A stretch of DNA of 61,816 nucleotides from an uncultured bacterium (GCA_905214955.1 CAJMON010000007.1:1-61816); one strand, 5' to 3'; positions 1-9,310 are shown, counted from the first letter of the stretch. A program made the numbers and translations. Notes: generated by a model from the sequence alone, not told the origin.

Positions 1-12
1 GATACATTTCAT

Positions 13-41
13 TTGACAAATCGTTTTTTTTCTTATATTAT
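13..41 (+). promoter_or_regulatory. Sigma-A type promoter of the first peptide transporter operon
   Basis: A -35 TTGACA at 13-18 and a -10 TATTAT at 36-41 are separated by 17 bases. The implied transcript starts near 48 and has a leader of about 210 bases that includes the structured repeat at 91-172 before the binding-protein gene at 261. The motif is seen; its use as the operon promoter is inferred. Confidence 0.6.
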
Positions 42-90
42 AATATGTGATTTTATTTTTACTTATTATCTTGCATTTTTATAACGAAAT

Positions 91-172
91 GATGCCAGGG
101 TGCTGCGTGCCAGTGACACACGTTTCGCACCGGCCGTAGAGAATACGAATACGGAACAATCCGTAAGGCATC
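91..172 (+). repeat. Structured intergenic repeat, short copy A
   Basis: The copy is bounded by the inverted pair GATGCC and GGCATC. It contains a hairpin at 99-131 (outer arms GGTGC and GCACC, AGT loop) and the conserved block ACGGAACAATCCG. The inner stem has two mismatches, so this copy is partly decayed. It shares hairpin design and end block with copies near 10210 and 26500. It lies in the predicted 5' leader of the peptide transporter operon. Confidence 0.75.
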
Positions 173-260
173 TTTGAACAGGATCGTTAGTTACACTGGC
201 TTCCCGGCTTTCCAGCCTGCCAGATGTACTATCTATATTATTTTTAAGGAGGATTTCCAA

Positions 261-1880
261 ATGAAAAAGCGTTTATTCGCCATGGCTCTCTGTGCTGTGC
301 TTTCTGCAGGCACTGTAATGAGCGCACTCCCCGCAGCAGCTGCCGAGGCATCTGAACAGGTGCTGAACGTGTACAAGAACAACGAGCCAGCTACTCTGGA
401 CCGTACTGCTTCCACCATCGACGAAGCAGGAAAATTCATCCTGTATGATGCATCCGAGCCTCTGTTCCGTATTGAAAACGGAGAGACCGTAGAAGCAGGA
501 TGTGAATCTTACACCTATGATGAAGACACCATGACCTACACCTTCACCCTTCGTGATAACCAGTGGGAAGACGGTGTTGCTGTGACTGCTGCTGACTACC
601 TGTATTCCTTCCAGCGCATGGTAGACCCGAATACTGCTTATGGTTACGTGTCTGACCTGTACTGCATCGAAAACGCAGAAGCAATCAACTCTGGTGAAAA
701 AGACGTTTCTGAACTGGGCGTAACTGCTCCGGATGACAAAACCCTGGTGATTAAACTGAACGAAGTTACTCCGTCCTTCCTGGAAGTTGTTCCCATGTAC
801 CCGATGCGTCAGGATTTCGTAGAATCCTGCGGAGATTCTTACGGTATCGACGCTGACAAGTTCTTAAGCTGCGGACCGTTCAAACTGTCCAGCTGGGAGC
901 ACAACAGCAGCATTTCCATGGTAAAAAATGAAAATTACTGGGATGCAGCCAATGTAAAACTGGAGCAGGTAAATGTAGCTCTGACCAATGATTCCAACAC
1001 TCTGTACACTTCTATGTTAAACGGAACTCTGGATTATATGCAGACTTCCAAATCTGAGTACATCGACGAGTTCGAAGGCAGAGATGATGTTGTTGTATCT
1101 GACAACGTAACTCCGACCCTTGGCTTCATCGTATTCAACTGCGAAGACGAAGTAATGTCCAACGTAAAAGTACGTCAGGCATTCTCTCTGGCTATGAACC
1201 GTGAGCTGTTCACAGAAGTTCTGTACAATGGTCTGTTTCTTCCGGCTTATGGTCTTCTTTCCTCTGCTATCGGTATCGACGGCGTTTCCTACCGTGATAA
1301 AGTAGAAGAGCCGTTAAAGGCACTTGCTGAAGAGTATCCGGATCCCAAGGAACTGCTGATCGAAGGTCTGACCGAGCTTGGCATGGACCCGGATCCTTCC
1401 AACCTTGAAGTAACCTTAAGCATGGGCGGCACTACCGCAGGTTCCAACAACCAGATGGCTCTGTTCCAGCAGTGTTTCCAGGAGACCCTGGGCGTAACCG
1501 TTGTTCCGGATCAGACTGAGTGGGCTTCCTTCTGGACCGACTGCAAGGCAGGCGATTACCAGATGGGCTTCCTTGCATGGAGCGGTGAAGTAGATATCTC
1601 TTTCCTGTTCAACCTGTTCCTGTCTGACTCTGCTCAGATGCCCTGCTTCTACTACACCGAAGCTTACGATGACATCGTAAATGAGGCAAACAAAACCACC
1701 GACGCTGACAAACGTTTTGAACTTTACGGTGAGGCTGAAAAGATGGTTATTGTTGACCAGTGCCAGATCATCCCCATCTGCTACAACGTTATCAAAGACG
1801 TTCTTCGTTCTAAAGTAAAAGGCTGGGATTATAATGTATTCTCCACTGCCGGACATAAGGGCGTATACATCGAAGAGTAA
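261..1880 (+). CDS. oppA: Oligopeptide ABC transporter substrate-binding protein
   Basis: This 539-residue SBP_bac_5-type protein captures peptides outside the cell and delivers them to the permeases encoded next. The chosen ATG follows AAGGAGG by eight bases; an upstream in-frame start would add residues that look non-coding. Residues 1-27 form a signal peptide ending around PAAAA. No lipobox cysteine is present, so membrane anchoring is not explained by lipidation. The mature part has the family pattern of a TLDR-like N-terminal strand, a VRQAFSLAMNRE segment and a C-terminal domain closing over the ligand. It is first in a same-strand operon with permeases, ATPases and a pyroglutamyl peptidase, which supports peptides as substrate. 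Ligand preference cannot be read from sequence. Confidence 0.93.
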   Translation: MKKRLFAMALCAVLSAGTVMSALPAAAAEASEQVLNVYKNNEPATLDRTASTIDEAGKFILYDASEPLFRIENGETVEAGCESYTYDEDTMTYTFTLRDNQWEDGVAVTAADYLYSFQRMVDPNTAYGYVSDLYCIENAEAINSGEKDVSELGVTAPDDKTLVIKLNEVTPSFLEVVPMYPMRQDFVESCGDSYGIDADKFLSCGPFKLSSWEHNSSISMVKNENYWDAANVKLEQVNVALTNDSNTLYTSMLNGTLDYMQTSKSEYIDEFEGRDDVVVSDNVTPTLGFIVFNCEDEVMSNVKVRQAFSLAMNRELFTEVLYNGLFLPAYGLLSSAIGIDGVSYRDKVEEPLKALAEEYPDPKELLIEGLTELGMDPDPSNLEVTLSMGGTTAGSNNQMALFQQCFQETLGVTVVPDQTEWASFWTDCKAGDYQMGFLAWSGEVDISFLFNLFLSDSAQMPCFYYTEAYDDIVNEANKTTDADKRFELYGEAEKMVIVDQCQIIPICYNVIKDVLRSKVKGWDYNVFSTAGHKGVYIEE

Positions 1881-2052
1881 TTTCATCTGCAGGCATTTGA
1901 TTTGCAGACTGCCAGGAGGGGCCTCATGGTCTCTCCTGGTTTTACTATATGGTTGTTCCACTTTACAGGCCGGACGGCCCGCTATTTTTCACATTCGGAC
2001 CGCCGGGGCTGTAAAATGGAGCCGTAAATCTTACAGAAAGGAACACAATTCC

Positions 2053-2985
2053 ATGGTAAAATACGTAGCAAAGCGAATCGGTTACATGCTTTTTGTTCTG
2101 CTGGTCGTTACCACCATCACCTTTTTTCTGATGCACAATATTCCCGGAGATCCTCTGACCGCTCTGGTTCAGAAGCTCCCGGAGCAGACAAAAGCCAATT
2201 ATTATGCAAAATATGGACTGGACAAACCAGTATTTGAACAGTTCCTCCTGTTTCTCAAAGGTATTTTCACACAGGGAACCCTGGGCGAATCCATTCGCTA
2301 TCCGGGCCGTATGGTAACAGACGTCATCAAAAAATACGCTTCCTGTTCCGGTGAAATCGGTCTGATCTCCATTGCAGTTGGATTTCTCCTCGGAACCATG
2401 TTTGGTGTTGTGGCTGCTCTGAAGAAAAACAAACTGCCGGATAAAATCTTAAGCCTGATCGCCATCCTTGGCGTTTCCATTCCGGTGTTCGTTGTGGCTT
2501 CCGTTCTTCAGTTCGTCTTTACCCTGAAATTTCCTATCCTGCCCACTATGGGCTGGGGCTCTCCGAAATATATGGTGCTTCCCATCATCTGTATGAGCCT
2601 TTCTCCGCTGGCTACTTACACCCGTTACATGCGTTCCAGCGTTCTGGATGTCGTCAGTCAGGATTACATCACCATGGCAGAAGCAAAAGGTATGAGCTTC
2701 GGCATGATTGTCCGCCGCCATATTCTGCGCAACTCCATTCTGCCTTCTCTGACCATCTTAGGTCCAAACGTCGCAGATGTATTTACCGGTTCCTTTATCA
2801 TTGAATCCATTTTCAGTATTCCGGGACTTGGAAGCTATTACATCACTTCCGTAACAGACCGTGATTTCCCCATGATCATCGGTTCAACCATGTTTTATAC
2901 CGGCGTATATATCCTTTCTCTGCTGATCGTAGATATTCTCTACGTCATCATTGACCCACGTATCCGTCTGGCTGGCAACGACTGA
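2053..2985 (+). CDS. oppB: Oligopeptide ABC transporter permease, OppB/DppB type
   Basis: This 310-residue inner membrane permease has an N-terminal transmembrane helix (residues 8-28), the family signature IPGDP after it, a large periplasm-facing loop and five further helices. The cytoplasmic coupling loop carries the EAKGMS segment that docks on the ATPase. The C-terminus ends with the typical DPRIRL. The start at ATG 2053 follows AAAGGAA; a longer reading from 1834 would run through the intergenic spacer and is rejected. The gap of about 170 bases after the binding-protein gene holds no obvious terminator, so co-transcription is likely. Confidence 0.93.
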   Translation: MVKYVAKRIGYMLFVLLVVTTITFFLMHNIPGDPLTALVQKLPEQTKANYYAKYGLDKPVFEQFLLFLKGIFTQGTLGESIRYPGRMVTDVIKKYASCSGEIGLISIAVGFLLGTMFGVVAALKKNKLPDKILSLIAILGVSIPVFVVASVLQFVFTLKFPILPTMGWGSPKYMVLPIICMSLSPLATYTRYMRSSVLDVVSQDYITMAEAKGMSFGMIVRRHILRNSILPSLTILGPNVADVFTGSFIIESIFSIPGLGSYYITSVTDRDFPMIIGSTMFYTGVYILSLLIVDILYVIIDPRIRLAGND

Positions 2986-3035
2986 CAAAACTTCCGCAAA
3001 GCGTGAAATTTTTTATAGAAAGATTGTGAGGTACT

Positions 3036-3959
3036 ATGGATAACTTTAATTTTACGGATGACCAGTTTGTCATCGAGGGCTGCGGCAATACCGACAGTGA
3101 AAAAATCGGCCGGCCTCAGACTACCTACTGGAAAGACGCCTGGAGACGTCTGAAACAGAATCATCTGGCTATTTTTGCCATGATTCTTCTGCTCATCATC
3201 ATTTTCTTTACGATTTTTGGCCCTGCAATAAGCGGTTATTCCTACGACAAAATGAGTTCTGACTTAAACCAGGCTCCCAGCCTGAAACACTGGTTCGGCA
3301 CAGATTCCCTTGGGAGAGATCTGTTTGCCCGTACCTGGATCGGCGGCCGCGTATCCATCATCATCGGCGTGGTAGGCGCTGTCATCACTACCGTTATCGG
3401 ATGTATTTACGGAAGTATTTCTGCTTTTGCAGGCGGACGTACCGACTCCATCATGATGCGTATTGTTGAGATTGTCAGCAGTATCCCCTACCTGATCGTG
3501 GTCATCCTGCTTTCCCTGATCTTAAGCGACAGCGGTATCTTCAGCATTCTTCTTGCACTGTGTCTGGTTGGCTGGTGTTCGACCGCCCGTCTGGTCCGCG
3601 GACAGATCCTGCAGCTTTCCAGTGCAGAATATGTCACTGCCGCCAGAACCTTAGGTGTCAGCAACTGGAAGATCATTACCCGCCACATGATCCCCAATAC
3701 CATGAGCGTTATCATTGTCAATATTACCTTCCGTATTCCCGGTTATATTTTCAGTGAGTCCTTCTTAAGCTATGTCGGCCTTGGCATCAAATCCCCGGAT
3801 ACCAGCTGGGGTATGCTGGCTTCCTCTGCACAGGCAAATATGTTCTTTTATCCTTATCAGTTATTTTTCCCGGCTCTGATGATCGCGCTGACCATGCTGT
3901 CCTTCACCCTGTTTGGTGACGGCCTCCGTGATGCGCTGGATCCAAAGATGCGCCGGTAG
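3036..3959 (+). CDS. oppC: Oligopeptide ABC transporter permease, OppC/DppC type
   Basis: This 307-residue partner permease has a soluble N-terminal stretch of about 45 residues, a first helix near 46-68, then the OppC hallmark HWFGTDSLGRDLFARTW. Five more helices and the coupling loop follow (AARTLGVSNWKII), with a C-terminal DGLRDALDPKMRR typical of the family. Together with the upstream OppB it forms the translocation channel. The ATG follows GTGAGG with short spacing. The stop codon is embedded in the ribosome site of the next gene, so translation of the ATPase is probably coupled. Confidence 0.93.
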   Translation: MDNFNFTDDQFVIEGCGNTDSEKIGRPQTTYWKDAWRRLKQNHLAIFAMILLLIIIFFTIFGPAISGYSYDKMSSDLNQAPSLKHWFGTDSLGRDLFARTWIGGRVSIIIGVVGAVITTVIGCIYGSISAFAGGRTDSIMMRIVEIVSSIPYLIVVILLSLILSDSGIFSILLALCLVGWCSTARLVRGQILQLSSAEYVTAARTLGVSNWKIITRHMIPNTMSVIIVNITFRIPGYIFSESFLSYVGLGIKSPDTSWGMLASSAQANMFFYPYQLFFPALMIALTMLSFTLFGDGLRDALDPKMRR

Positions 3960-3971
3960 GAGGTGTATACC

Positions 3972-4988
3972 GTGAATCGATTATTAGAAGTAGAAAATCT
4001 GCAGGTATCATTCCATACCTATGCAGGCGAAGTAAAAGCCGTCCGCGGCATCACCTTCGGTGTAGAAAAAGGCGAAACACTGGCACTGGTAGGCGAATCC
4101 GGATGTGGAAAATCTGTAACTGCCAAAGCACTTCTCCGGCTGTTTGACCGCACCTCCGGTGAAATCATGCCAGGCTCTAAAATTCAGTTTGACGGCCAGG
4201 ATGTCATGGCTTTAAACAAAAAACAGCTCCACGCTTTCCGCGGTGCTGAAATCGGAATGATCTTCCAGGATCCTATGACGTCCTTAGACCCCACCATGTC
4301 CATTGGAAAACAGGTAGGTGAAACCCTGATGATCCACAAAGGCATTTCCATGAAAGAAGCTCTGAAACAGTCTGTAGAACTTCTCAGGATGGTGGAAATT
4401 CCCACTCCGGAAGAGCGGATCAAGGCATATCCCCACCAGCTCTCCGGCGGTATGCGCCAGCGTGTGGTCATCGCCACTGCCCTGGCCTGCAACCCAAAAC
4501 TGCTCATTGCCGATGAACCAACCACTGCTCTGGACGTGACCATCCAGGCGCAGGTACTGGATCTGCTCCGTGATCTGAAAGAACGCCTTGGCACTGCCAT
4601 TATTCTGGTTACCCACGACCTTGGTATTGTCGCAGACTTTGCAGACCGTATTCAGGTTATGTACGCCGGTGTCATCGTTGAGGAAGGCACCAAACAGGAA
4701 ATCTTCAAGGAATGCTGCCATCCCTACACCTGGGCGCTGCTGCGTTCCATTCCCCAGGAAGGTGCTTCCAAGAAGCAGCTGTATTCTCTGAAAGGTACAC
4801 CACCTGACCTGCTGCTTCCGCTCCAGGGCTGCCCGTTTGCATCCCGCTGCGAATATTGTATGCCCATCTGCCGCCAGAAGGCACCGGAATTTACCGTAAA
4901 GAGTCCTACCCACAAAGCAGCCTGCTGGCTGCAGCATCCAAAAGCGCCGAAAGTAAAGCGCCCTATATTTACAGGAGGTGAGCAGTAA
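3972..4988 (+). CDS. oppD: Oligopeptide ABC transporter ATPase, OppD/DppD type
   Basis: This 338-residue ATP-binding subunit has Walker A GESGCGKS near residue 45, signature LSGGMRQR near 157 and Walker B LLIADEPTTALD. The C-terminal extension has the cysteine cluster CPFASRCEYCMPIC that in OppD/DppD proteins binds an iron-sulfur cluster. Two GTG codons could start it. The first (3963) lies inside the AGGAGGTG ribosome site, so the second GTG at 3972, six bases after that site, is chosen. The stop overlaps the start of the next gene by one base, which points to translational coupling and equal subunit output. Confidence 0.92.
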   Translation: MNRLLEVENLQVSFHTYAGEVKAVRGITFGVEKGETLALVGESGCGKSVTAKALLRLFDRTSGEIMPGSKIQFDGQDVMALNKKQLHAFRGAEIGMIFQDPMTSLDPTMSIGKQVGETLMIHKGISMKEALKQSVELLRMVEIPTPEERIKAYPHQLSGGMRQRVVIATALACNPKLLIADEPTTALDVTIQAQVLDLLRDLKERLGTAIILVTHDLGIVADFADRIQVMYAGVIVEEGTKQEIFKECCHPYTWALLRSIPQEGASKKQLYSLKGTPPDLLLPLQGCPFASRCEYCMPICRQKAPEFTVKSPTHKAACWLQHPKAPKVKRPIFTGGEQ

Positions 4989-5950
4989 TGGAACCGTCAT
5001 CCAACGCTCTTCTTCAGGTTGAACACCTGAAACAGTATTTTACCATTGGAAAAGGCAAAACCGTCAAGGCTGTCGATGACATTTCCTTTGCCATCCGCCG
5101 GGGTGAAACCTTTGGCCTGGTAGGAGAATCCGGCTGTGGAAAGTCCACCACCGGCCGCAGCATTCTGGGTATCACCCGTCCTACCTCCGGAAAGATTTTT
5201 TATGACGGTGCAGACATTTCCACCTTCAATAAGGCGCAGCGCCTTCAGTTTAAGAAAAATGCACAAATGATCTTCCAGGATCCCTACGCTTGTCTGGATC
5301 CTCGTATGACCATCAGCAGTATCATCAAGGAAGGCATGGAAGTCCATTTCCATTATTCCAAAAAAGAAGCTGATGAAAAGGTTCGTGATCTTCTGGGAAA
5401 AGTCGGTCTGACCGATGACTATGCTTCCCGTTTTCCTCACGAACTTTCCGGCGGACAGAGACAGCGTATCGGTATTGCCCGTGCCCTGGCAGTGGAGCCG
5501 GAGTTCATCGTCTGTGACGAACCCATCGCCGCTCTGGACGTTTCCATCCAGGCACAGGTGGTGAACCTGCTGATGAAGGTACAGGAAGAGAACAAACATG
5601 CTTACCTGTTTATCTCCCATGACCTTTCCATGGTCCGCCACATTTCCGATCACATTGGTGTCATGTATCTGGGATCTCTGGTCGAGACTTCTACCAGCGA
5701 AGAGATTTATTCCCACCCGCTGCATCCTTACACCAAAGCACTGTTCTCTTCCATTCCCAAACCAGACCCGGATCAGAACTGGGCAAAGACCCGGATCAAG
5801 CTGGAAGGCGAAGTGCCAAGCCCCATCAACACTCCGGAAGGCTGCAAGTTCTGCGCAAGATGTCCTTACGCAGATGCCCGCTGTCGTCAGGAAACACCGA
5901 AACTGCGGGATATGGGCAGCGGACACATGGCTGCCTGCCACAAGCTGTAA
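4988..5950 (+). CDS. oppF: Oligopeptide ABC transporter ATPase, OppF/DppF type
   Basis: This 320-residue second ATPase has Walker A GESGCGKST, signature LSGGQRQR and Walker B FIVCDEPIAALD. A C-terminal cysteine group (CKFCARCPYADARC) again resembles the OppF iron-sulfur site. It would pair with the preceding OppD as an asymmetric heterodimer powering import. The ATG overlaps the previous stop and follows AGGAGGTGAG. A pyroglutamyl peptidase gene follows after 26 bases, so imported peptides with blocked N-termini may be processed by the same operon. Confidence 0.92.
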   Translation: MEPSSNALLQVEHLKQYFTIGKGKTVKAVDDISFAIRRGETFGLVGESGCGKSTTGRSILGITRPTSGKIFYDGADISTFNKAQRLQFKKNAQMIFQDPYACLDPRMTISSIIKEGMEVHFHYSKKEADEKVRDLLGKVGLTDDYASRFPHELSGGQRQRIGIARALAVEPEFIVCDEPIAALDVSIQAQVVNLLMKVQEENKHAYLFISHDLSMVRHISDHIGVMYLGSLVETSTSEEIYSHPLHPYTKALFSSIPKPDPDQNWAKTRIKLEGEVPSPINTPEGCKFCARCPYADARCRQETPKLRDMGSGHMAACHKL

Positions 5951-5976
5951 AATGCGGAAAGGATACTACATAGACG

Positions 5977-6639
5977 ATGAAAAAGATCTTATTTACAGGT
6001 TTTGAACCTTTTGATGGAGCTGCCACCAACCCCTCCTGGGATGCGGTGTCTCTCCTCCCGGAAGAAATCGACGGCTGCAGGATTTCCCGGATCCTTCTTC
6101 CGGTAGAATATGATTCCGTAGGAAGTCTTCTGGATGCTGCCATCGCGAAAGAGCAGCCGGACGCTGTGATCTGTGTCGGACAGGCCGGCGGACGTTCTGC
6201 CATCACTCCGGAAATGGTTGCCATCAATTTAAAGGACGCTTCTATCCCGGACAATGCCGGTATTTCCTACGATGGAGTTCCTATTCTGGAAGGTGCACCA
6301 GCTGCCTACTTTGCCACCATTCCGGTAAAATCCATCGCAGCCGCCATCCGGGAAGCCGGAATTCCTGCCTCTGTTTCCTACACTGCGGGAACCTACGTGT
6401 GCAACAGCCTGATGTATCATCTGATGCACCTGCTGGCGCAGAAATACCCTTCCGTCATCGGAGGATTCATCCACATCCCCTTTGACTGCACCCAGGTCGC
6501 TGCCTCCGGAAAAACCAGCTATCCTTCCCTTCCCCTTTCCACCAGCGCTGAAGGCTTAAAAGCCGCCGCCCTGGCCGTTGGAAAAGCCCTTGACGAAGGA
6601 AGCCAGGACATCCGGGAAGCCTCCGGATATACACACTGA
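5977..6639 (+). CDS. pcp: Pyrrolidone-carboxylate (pyroglutamyl) peptidase I
   Basis: This 220-residue cytoplasmic cysteine peptidase of family C15 removes N-terminal pyroglutamate from peptides. The family start FTGFEPFDG is seen at residues 6-14, followed by the full catalytic triad in expected places: Glu79 in TPEMVAIN, Cys142 in GTYVCNSLMY and His166 in GGFIHIPFD. Length matches the bacterial family. It is last in the oligopeptide transporter operon, 26 bases after the OppF gene and just before two hairpins. The pairing suggests that the transporter feeds peptides whose cyclised N-terminal glutamine blocks ordinary aminopeptidases; that link is inferred from position. Confidence 0.93.
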   Translation: MKKILFTGFEPFDGAATNPSWDAVSLLPEEIDGCRISRILLPVEYDSVGSLLDAAIAKEQPDAVICVGQAGGRSAITPEMVAINLKDASIPDNAGISYDGVPILEGAPAAYFATIPVKSIAAAIREAGIPASVSYTAGTYVCNSLMYHLMHLLAQKYPSVIGGFIHIPFDCTQVAASGKTSYPSLPLSTSAEGLKAAALAVGKALDEGSQDIREASGYTH

Positions 6640-6642
6640 GAA

Positions 6643-6673
6643 ATCAAAATTGGTTCACTGAACCAATTTTGAT
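6643..6673. terminator. Palindromic hairpin after pcp
   Basis: Two perfect 15-base arms, ATCAAAATTGGTTCA and its complement, are separated by one base. There is no long T run directly after it, so it may stabilise the 3' end or work together with the terminator at 6690. Confidence 0.55.
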
Positions 6674-6689
6674 ATGCTTGGCAACGCCA

Positions 6690-6729
6690 CAGGGCGGAGA
6701 AGTTCACAAACTTCCCCGCCCTGTTTTTT
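6690..6729 (+). terminator. Rho-independent terminator of the opp-pcp operon
   Basis: Thirteen-base arms CAGGGCGGAGAAG and CTTCCCCGCCCTG (one G.T pair) enclose an eight-base loop and are followed by TTTTTT. Confidence 0.88.
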
Positions 6730-6793
6730 CAAGCACCATACAGCTCTTCTGGTAAAAAGCAATTCCATACTCCAGCACGCTCTTGTTTCAACT

Positions 6794-6950
6794 CACAGTC
6801 GGTATTTACGGAGTCTGACACGCCGGAATGATCCCGACTGTGGTTAAACCTCATGTCAGCGGGGGATACTGATCTCTCTCCGCCCACCGCTGCCGTTTAG
6901 GTTTCTTTTACAATTCATCTCACTACCTGAAGAGGTAGGAGAATTCTTGC
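6794..6950 (+). mobile_element. Possible remnant of an IS200/IS605-type right end with omega-RNA-like structure
   Basis: The stretch ends with a hairpin at 6912-6945: outer arms AATTC and GAATT, inner arms CTACCT and AGGTAG around GAAG, followed by TTGC. This closely resembles right-end hairpins of IS200/IS605 elements as I remember them. Upstream, arms CACAGTCGG (6794-6802) and CCGACTGTG (6834-6842) can close a second structured segment. No tnpA or tnpB reading frame remains nearby. The assignment rests on recalled resemblance and has not been searched. Confidence 0.4.
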
Positions 6951-6994
6951 TAGACTTTGTTAAATCCGCTCCGCTCGATTTTTCTGGCATATTT

Positions 6995-9310
6995 TTATCT
7001 CTTCACCTGGATTGTTTTTACTGCACTGAATTTTCCATACACCCGTTTTCCTGCAGAGTCGTTGCAGTATCCTCTGACTTTCACATAGTAGGTGGTTCCT
7101 TTTTTCAGTTTGGCAATCGTTCCTGTGGATTTTCCAAAGGTAACGATCTTCTTGCCCTTGCTGAACTTGGCATCCTCTGCAAGGTATACCTGGTATTTCT
7201 TCGCACCCTTGATGCTCTTGATCTGCACCTTCAGTTTCTTTCCGCTGACATTCGTCAGTTTTCCAATCGCTGCATTTCCAACGGCAGTCTTTTTCCAGCG
7301 GGCATACAGGGTATGGTTCTTTTTCTTCGTAACCTTGGTATTGGCAGCTACTTTGCTGCCTCCTGTGCGGCTGGTATACCATCCTGCAAAGGTATAACCG
7401 GCTCTCTTGGGAGATGGAAGTTTTCCATAGGTTCCTTTGTACTTCACAACCTTGCTGCTTCCGGAAACCTTTCCGCCGTTGGCGTTCCAGGAAACTTTTA
7501 CTTTTTTCGCGGTATTTCCGGTGCTGCTGCCATTGTCCTCGACTTCAAATTCCAGGACTTTCTTCTGATCCGGACAGCCCTCCACATACAGGCTGACTTT
7601 GGCGGTTCCTGCTCCCACTGCCACAATCTTGCCGTTGGACACTTTCACAACAGAAGAATCACTGGTCTGTGCTTTCAGAGTGGAGGCATCCAGGGTCATG
7701 GTATAATAGCCGTTTCTCCACTTGAAAACAACAGGCAGACTGTCTCCCTTTTTCAGATATTTCTTGGAAACACCGATGAGCGGCGTAAAATATTCTTTCT
7801 CCTGGCTTACCAGAACTTTGGCAGTCTTTGTGACATCTTTATAAGATTTGGCTGAAACGGAAGTTCCTGTTTCCCGTCCAAAACACTGTACCCAGAAATA
7901 ACCGCCATTGCATTTCACACAGCCGATACCGATACTCTTGTATCCGCTGCCAAGAATATTGGCTTTATGTCCCGGAGAGTTCATCCAGGATTCCATAACG
8001 CTCTCTGCCGTGGAATTTCCAAGAGCAATGTTTTCTCCTGCCATGCTGCTGTCTGCAGAGAAGCAGCTCTGGCCGCTGGGTCTGGTATGGCTCCAGTAAA
8101 TCACCGTCTCGGCACCACGTTTCATAGCAGTCTCCAGCAGTCCCTGATCCATTACCAGAGGATCTGCCCCTGCCTTCTTCCGCTCTTTGTTTACCAGTTC
8201 CAGCACTTCAAATGCTTTCTTGTACTCTTCACTGACCGTCACACTGACTTTCGCCATCTGTGCATAGGAGCCGTCTTCCAGCTGAGTCAGGTTCTTTTCA
8301 TTTTTCCAGTCAATCTGTGTAGTCTCCGGGAACGCATCTGCGCCGATGCTGGTCACACCAGAAGGAATCACCACTGTGCTCAGATTGTCACAACTTGAGA
8401 ATGCTCCATATCCCAGAATTTTCAGATTCCTGGGCAGCTTCACCTCTGACAGGTTCTCACATGCCAGACACAGATACGTTGGAATTTCTTCTACATTGTC
8501 GGGAAACTCCAGCTTTGTCACGTTGTTGCACTCCCGGAACGCATCTGATCCGATTTTCTTTAGGGAAGACGGCATGTTGATCTCCGTCACCACGCAGCGG
8601 TAAAACGCATCCGATGCCAGTTCTGTTACTCCGGAGGGAATGGTAAAGCTTCCTGCTTTGTTGATGGGGCAGCGAAACAGCGTCTTTCCTCCGTTGGTAT
8701 ACAGGACACCATCTTTGGATGAAAAGACCGAATTGCCTGCTTCCACATAAATGGCTTCCAGCTCCTTGGCCTCATTCAGCGAATACGTATTCAGCTCTGT
8801 CAGCTGTTTGGGCAGAGTAATGCTTTTTATGGCAGTATAGCAGAATGCGTTTTCATCAATGAATGTCACACCTTTTCCCAGATCCACAGATTCCAGAGAA
8901 CTGCACTGGTAAAACACCTTTCCAGCAATGCTTTTTACCGTATCCGGAATCTTGATCTCCGTGATCTGGCTGCAGTTTGCAAATGCGCAGTATCCGATGG
9001 AAGTAATGCCTTCTTTCATGACCACTTTCTTCACCTGGTAAGCGTAATCTGCCCATGGCATGTAGCTCTGGTAGCTTTCTCCCAGAATGTCTCCTTTTCC
9101 ACTGATGGTCAGCACACCGTCTGCGTCCAGTTTCCAGGTCACATTCTGCCCTGCTTTACCGCAGTTTCCGCTGGCAATAATGCTGCCGTATGCCGCTGTA
9201 TTTTCTGCGGCTTCTGCCTGGATTCCCCTCCCAGACACTCCGGCAAGCAATGCGGCACTGATGCACACGCCTGCCAGCATTCCAGTCAAATTTCTCTTTT
9301 TCATTTGCAT
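6995..9310 (-). CDS. Secreted multidomain protein: leucine-rich repeats, CAP domain, Ig-like, InlB-type repeat
   Basis: This 771-residue exported protein starts with a signal peptide (about residues 1-34). BspA-like leucine-rich repeats of about 23 residues follow (roughly 85-345, for example VKKVVMKEGITSIGYCAFAN). A CAP/SCP domain lies at about 365-490 with AGENIALG and SWMNSPGHKANIL. Then come a Big_2-like segment (AVGAGTAKVSL), an InlB/Flg_new repeat (AGYTFAGWY) and a lysine-rich fibronectin-like C-terminus. There is no LPXTG motif, so attachment to the wall is probably non-covalent, or the protein is released. Two starts are possible: ATG 9310 lies very close to AGGAG and ATG 9304 is more normally spaced. 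Function is unproven; CAP proteins of gut Firmicutes are usually surface factors. Confidence 0.85.
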   Translation of the reverse strand: MQMKKRNLTGMLAGVCISAALLAGVSGRGIQAEAAENTAAYGSIIASGNCGKAGQNVTWKLDADGVLTISGKGDILGESYQSYMPWADYAYQVKKVVMKEGITSIGYCAFANCSQITEIKIPDTVKSIAGKVFYQCSSLESVDLGKGVTFIDENAFCYTAIKSITLPKQLTELNTYSLNEAKELEAIYVEAGNSVFSSKDGVLYTNGGKTLFRCPINKAGSFTIPSGVTELASDAFYRCVVTEINMPSSLKKIGSDAFRECNNVTKLEFPDNVEEIPTYLCLACENLSEVKLPRNLKILGYGAFSSCDNLSTVVIPSGVTSIGADAFPETTQIDWKNEKNLTQLEDGSYAQMAKVSVTVSEEYKKAFEVLELVNKERKKAGADPLVMDQGLLETAMKRGAETVIYWSHTRPSGQSCFSADSSMAGENIALGNSTAESVMESWMNSPGHKANILGSGYKSIGIGCVKCNGGYFWVQCFGRETGTSVSAKSYKDVTKTAKVLVSQEKEYFTPLIGVSKKYLKKGDSLPVVFKWRNGYYTMTLDASTLKAQTSDSSVVKVSNGKIVAVGAGTAKVSLYVEGCPDQKKVLEFEVEDNGSSTGNTAKKVKVSWNANGGKVSGSSKVVKYKGTYGKLPSPKRAGYTFAGWYTSRTGGSKVAANTKVTKKKNHTLYARWKKTAVGNAAIGKLTNVSGKKLKVQIKSIKGAKKYQVYLAEDAKFSKGKKIVTFGKSTGTIAKLKKGTTYYVKVRGYCNDSAGKRVYGKFSAVKTIQVKR

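Noticed and set aside
6947..7855. Long plus-strand reading frame (302 codons) over the CAP-domain gene
   Set aside because: It is antisense to a well-supported secreted protein, has no ribosome site and a composition typical of a shadow frame.
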